Below, in pieces: positions 5,217 through 5,981 of a DNA stretch of 5,981 bases. The position numbers and the translations under genes are program-made. Under the pieces are notes generated by a model. That model did not search any database. It saw only the letters and a list, made by a program, of their open reading frames with translations, and had not been told where the DNA came from. The DNA comes from Planctomycetota bacterium (GTDB lineage: Bacteria > Planctomycetota > Phycisphaerae > Sedimentisphaerales > Anaerobacaceae), in the NCBI GenBank assembly GCA_020344865.1, contig CP070830.1:274951-280931 (forward strand), in the 5' to 3' direction. Positions within the stretch are counted from its first letter, which is position 1. Each line of letters opens with the position of its first letter.

Positions 5217-5250
5217 ACAGTTATCTGCATTATTGCACACGGGGGGCGGT

Positions 5251-5981
5251 ATGAGGGTTTTTATGTTAGGCTGGGAGTTTCCCCCCTTCATCAGCGGTGG
5301 ACTCGGTACCGCCTGCTACGGGCTTACCAAGGCTATGGACCAGCTGGGCGTAGAGGTAACCTTTGTTTTGCCAGCTGCCCTTGAGGGTCAATACACCAGC
5401 CATGTCAAGCTTTTGGCCGCCGGGTCTCATGCGTTAACCTCCCCGTTGAAATTAGAATCGATGAAGAATGTGACTTTTCGGGCTATTGACTCGCCACTGC
5501 AGCCTTATTCTACCCCCGATGTTTACCAGCGGCAAATCGAGGAAACGCTCCGTCAAAATCAAAAAGACAGCGGCTGGGCTGGCAACCCCTTTGGCAAGGC
5601 GGATTATAGCGGCGATATGTATCGCGAAGTCTACCGCTATGCCGCAATTGCCGCTCAGTTGGCCGCGGAGGAGCAGTTTGACATCGTCCACGCCCACGAC
5701 TGGATCACATACCCTGCCGGAATTCTGGTGTCCCAGATGAGCGGAAAGCCGCTGATTGTACACGTCCATTCGACCGAATTCGACCGTAGCGGTGAGCATG
5801 TCAACCAGATGATTTATGACATCGAGCGCCAAGGCATGCATGCGGCCCACAGAATAATAACTGTCAGCCATTTCACCCGCAATATCCTTATAAGCCGGTA
5901 CGGCGTCCCCGGAGAAAAAGTCGAAGTAGTCCATAACGGGGTGCAGCGCAATGGAGGCGAATGGACTCTGAACGAAACGGG
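5251..5981 (+). CDS. Glycogen-synthase-like glycosyltransferase, N-terminal part (cut by window edge)
   Basis: The first 243 residues of a GT-B glycosyltransferase of the GT4/GT5 type are present; the frame is open to the window end. It begins MRVFMLGWEFPPFISGGLG (1-19), where the GGLG loop (16-19) resembles the glucan and ADP-glucose binding loop of glycogen and starch synthases. Further landmarks are DIVHAHDW (144-151), HVHSTEFDRSG (171-181), the helix and strand AAHRIITVSHFTRNIL (198-213) and VVHNGV (226-231) at the start of the linker to the second domain. It probably extends an alpha-glucan or related polymer in the cytoplasm. ATG 5251 gives the natural first strand but has only a G-run (5241-5246) ahead. 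ATG 5263 has GAGGG five bases before it and is a possible alternative. The donor-binding half is missing, so family is confident but substrate is not. Confidence 0.87.
   Translation, partial: MRVFMLGWEFPPFISGGLGTACYGLTKAMDQLGVEVTFVLPAALEGQYTSHVKLLAAGSHALTSPLKLESMKNVTFRAIDSPLQPYSTPDVYQRQIEETLRQNQKDSGWAGNPFGKADYSGDMYREVYRYAAIAAQLAAEEQFDIVHAHDWITYPAGILVSQMSGKPLIVHVHSTEFDRSGEHVNQMIYDIERQGMHAAHRIITVSHFTRNILISRYGVPGEKVEVVHNGVQRNGGEWTLNET

Larger units (their letters stand above)
4795..5250. other. Long non-coding stretch before the glycogen-synthase-like gene
   Basis: No convincing gene is seen in these 456 bases. Open frames there are short and lack recognisable protein sequence. They contain a minus-strand terminator-like hairpin (5014-5040), a short CGCA/TGCG hairpin (5041-5053), a larger hairpin (5061-5089), a GCTAATTAGC palindrome (5122-5131) and a pair of TTGACA-containing direct repeats (5178-5216) near the downstream gene. 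The length and number of structures leave room for a small RNA. Confidence 0.55.

Overview
The window looks like chromosomal DNA of a Gram-negative-type bacterium, most likely a planctomycete of the Phycisphaerae kind or a relative. That placement is an inference from gene content: an unusual long nucleotide-sugar dehydrogenase, a Tat-exported lipoprotein, a small RR-repeat protein and a very short bacterial histone. No rRNA, tRNA, CRISPR array or insertion sequence was seen.

Layout. (1) 1-2080, minus strand: a nucleotide-sugar dehydrogenase (440-2080) followed 22 bases later by a family-4-type glycosyltransferase that runs off the left edge (1-417). Together they read as a surface-polysaccharide transcription unit. 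(2) 2081-2404: a divergent promoter region. (3) 2405-3235, plus strand: a Tat-signal lipoprotein with a NodB polysaccharide-deacetylase domain. A perfect TTGACA and a good Shine-Dalgarno place its start 12 codons inside the longest open frame. (4) 3278-3345: a large inverted repeat between convergent genes. (5) 3337-4106, minus strand: two small proteins, one with an acidic tail that resembles DUF2007 and one with an arginine-rich head. (6) 4107-4468: a divergent regulatory region with nested inverted repeats and a perfect TATAAT. (7) 4469-4654, plus strand: a 61-residue histone-fold protein with its own promoter, strong ribosome binding site and strong intrinsic terminator (4758-4794). (8) 4795-5250: a non-coding stretch with hairpins and a spaced direct repeat. 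(9) 5251-5981, plus strand: the start of a glycogen-synthase-like glycosyltransferase that runs off the right edge.

How it fits together. Three genes suggest sugar-polymer work: sugar-nucleotide oxidation, glycosyl transfer, and deacetylation in or near the envelope. The right-hand glycosyltransferase may instead belong to storage glucan metabolism. The most notable gene is the self-contained single-gene histone unit. Beside it, a protein with a strongly acidic tail is transcribed divergently and could be functionally linked, but that link is speculative.
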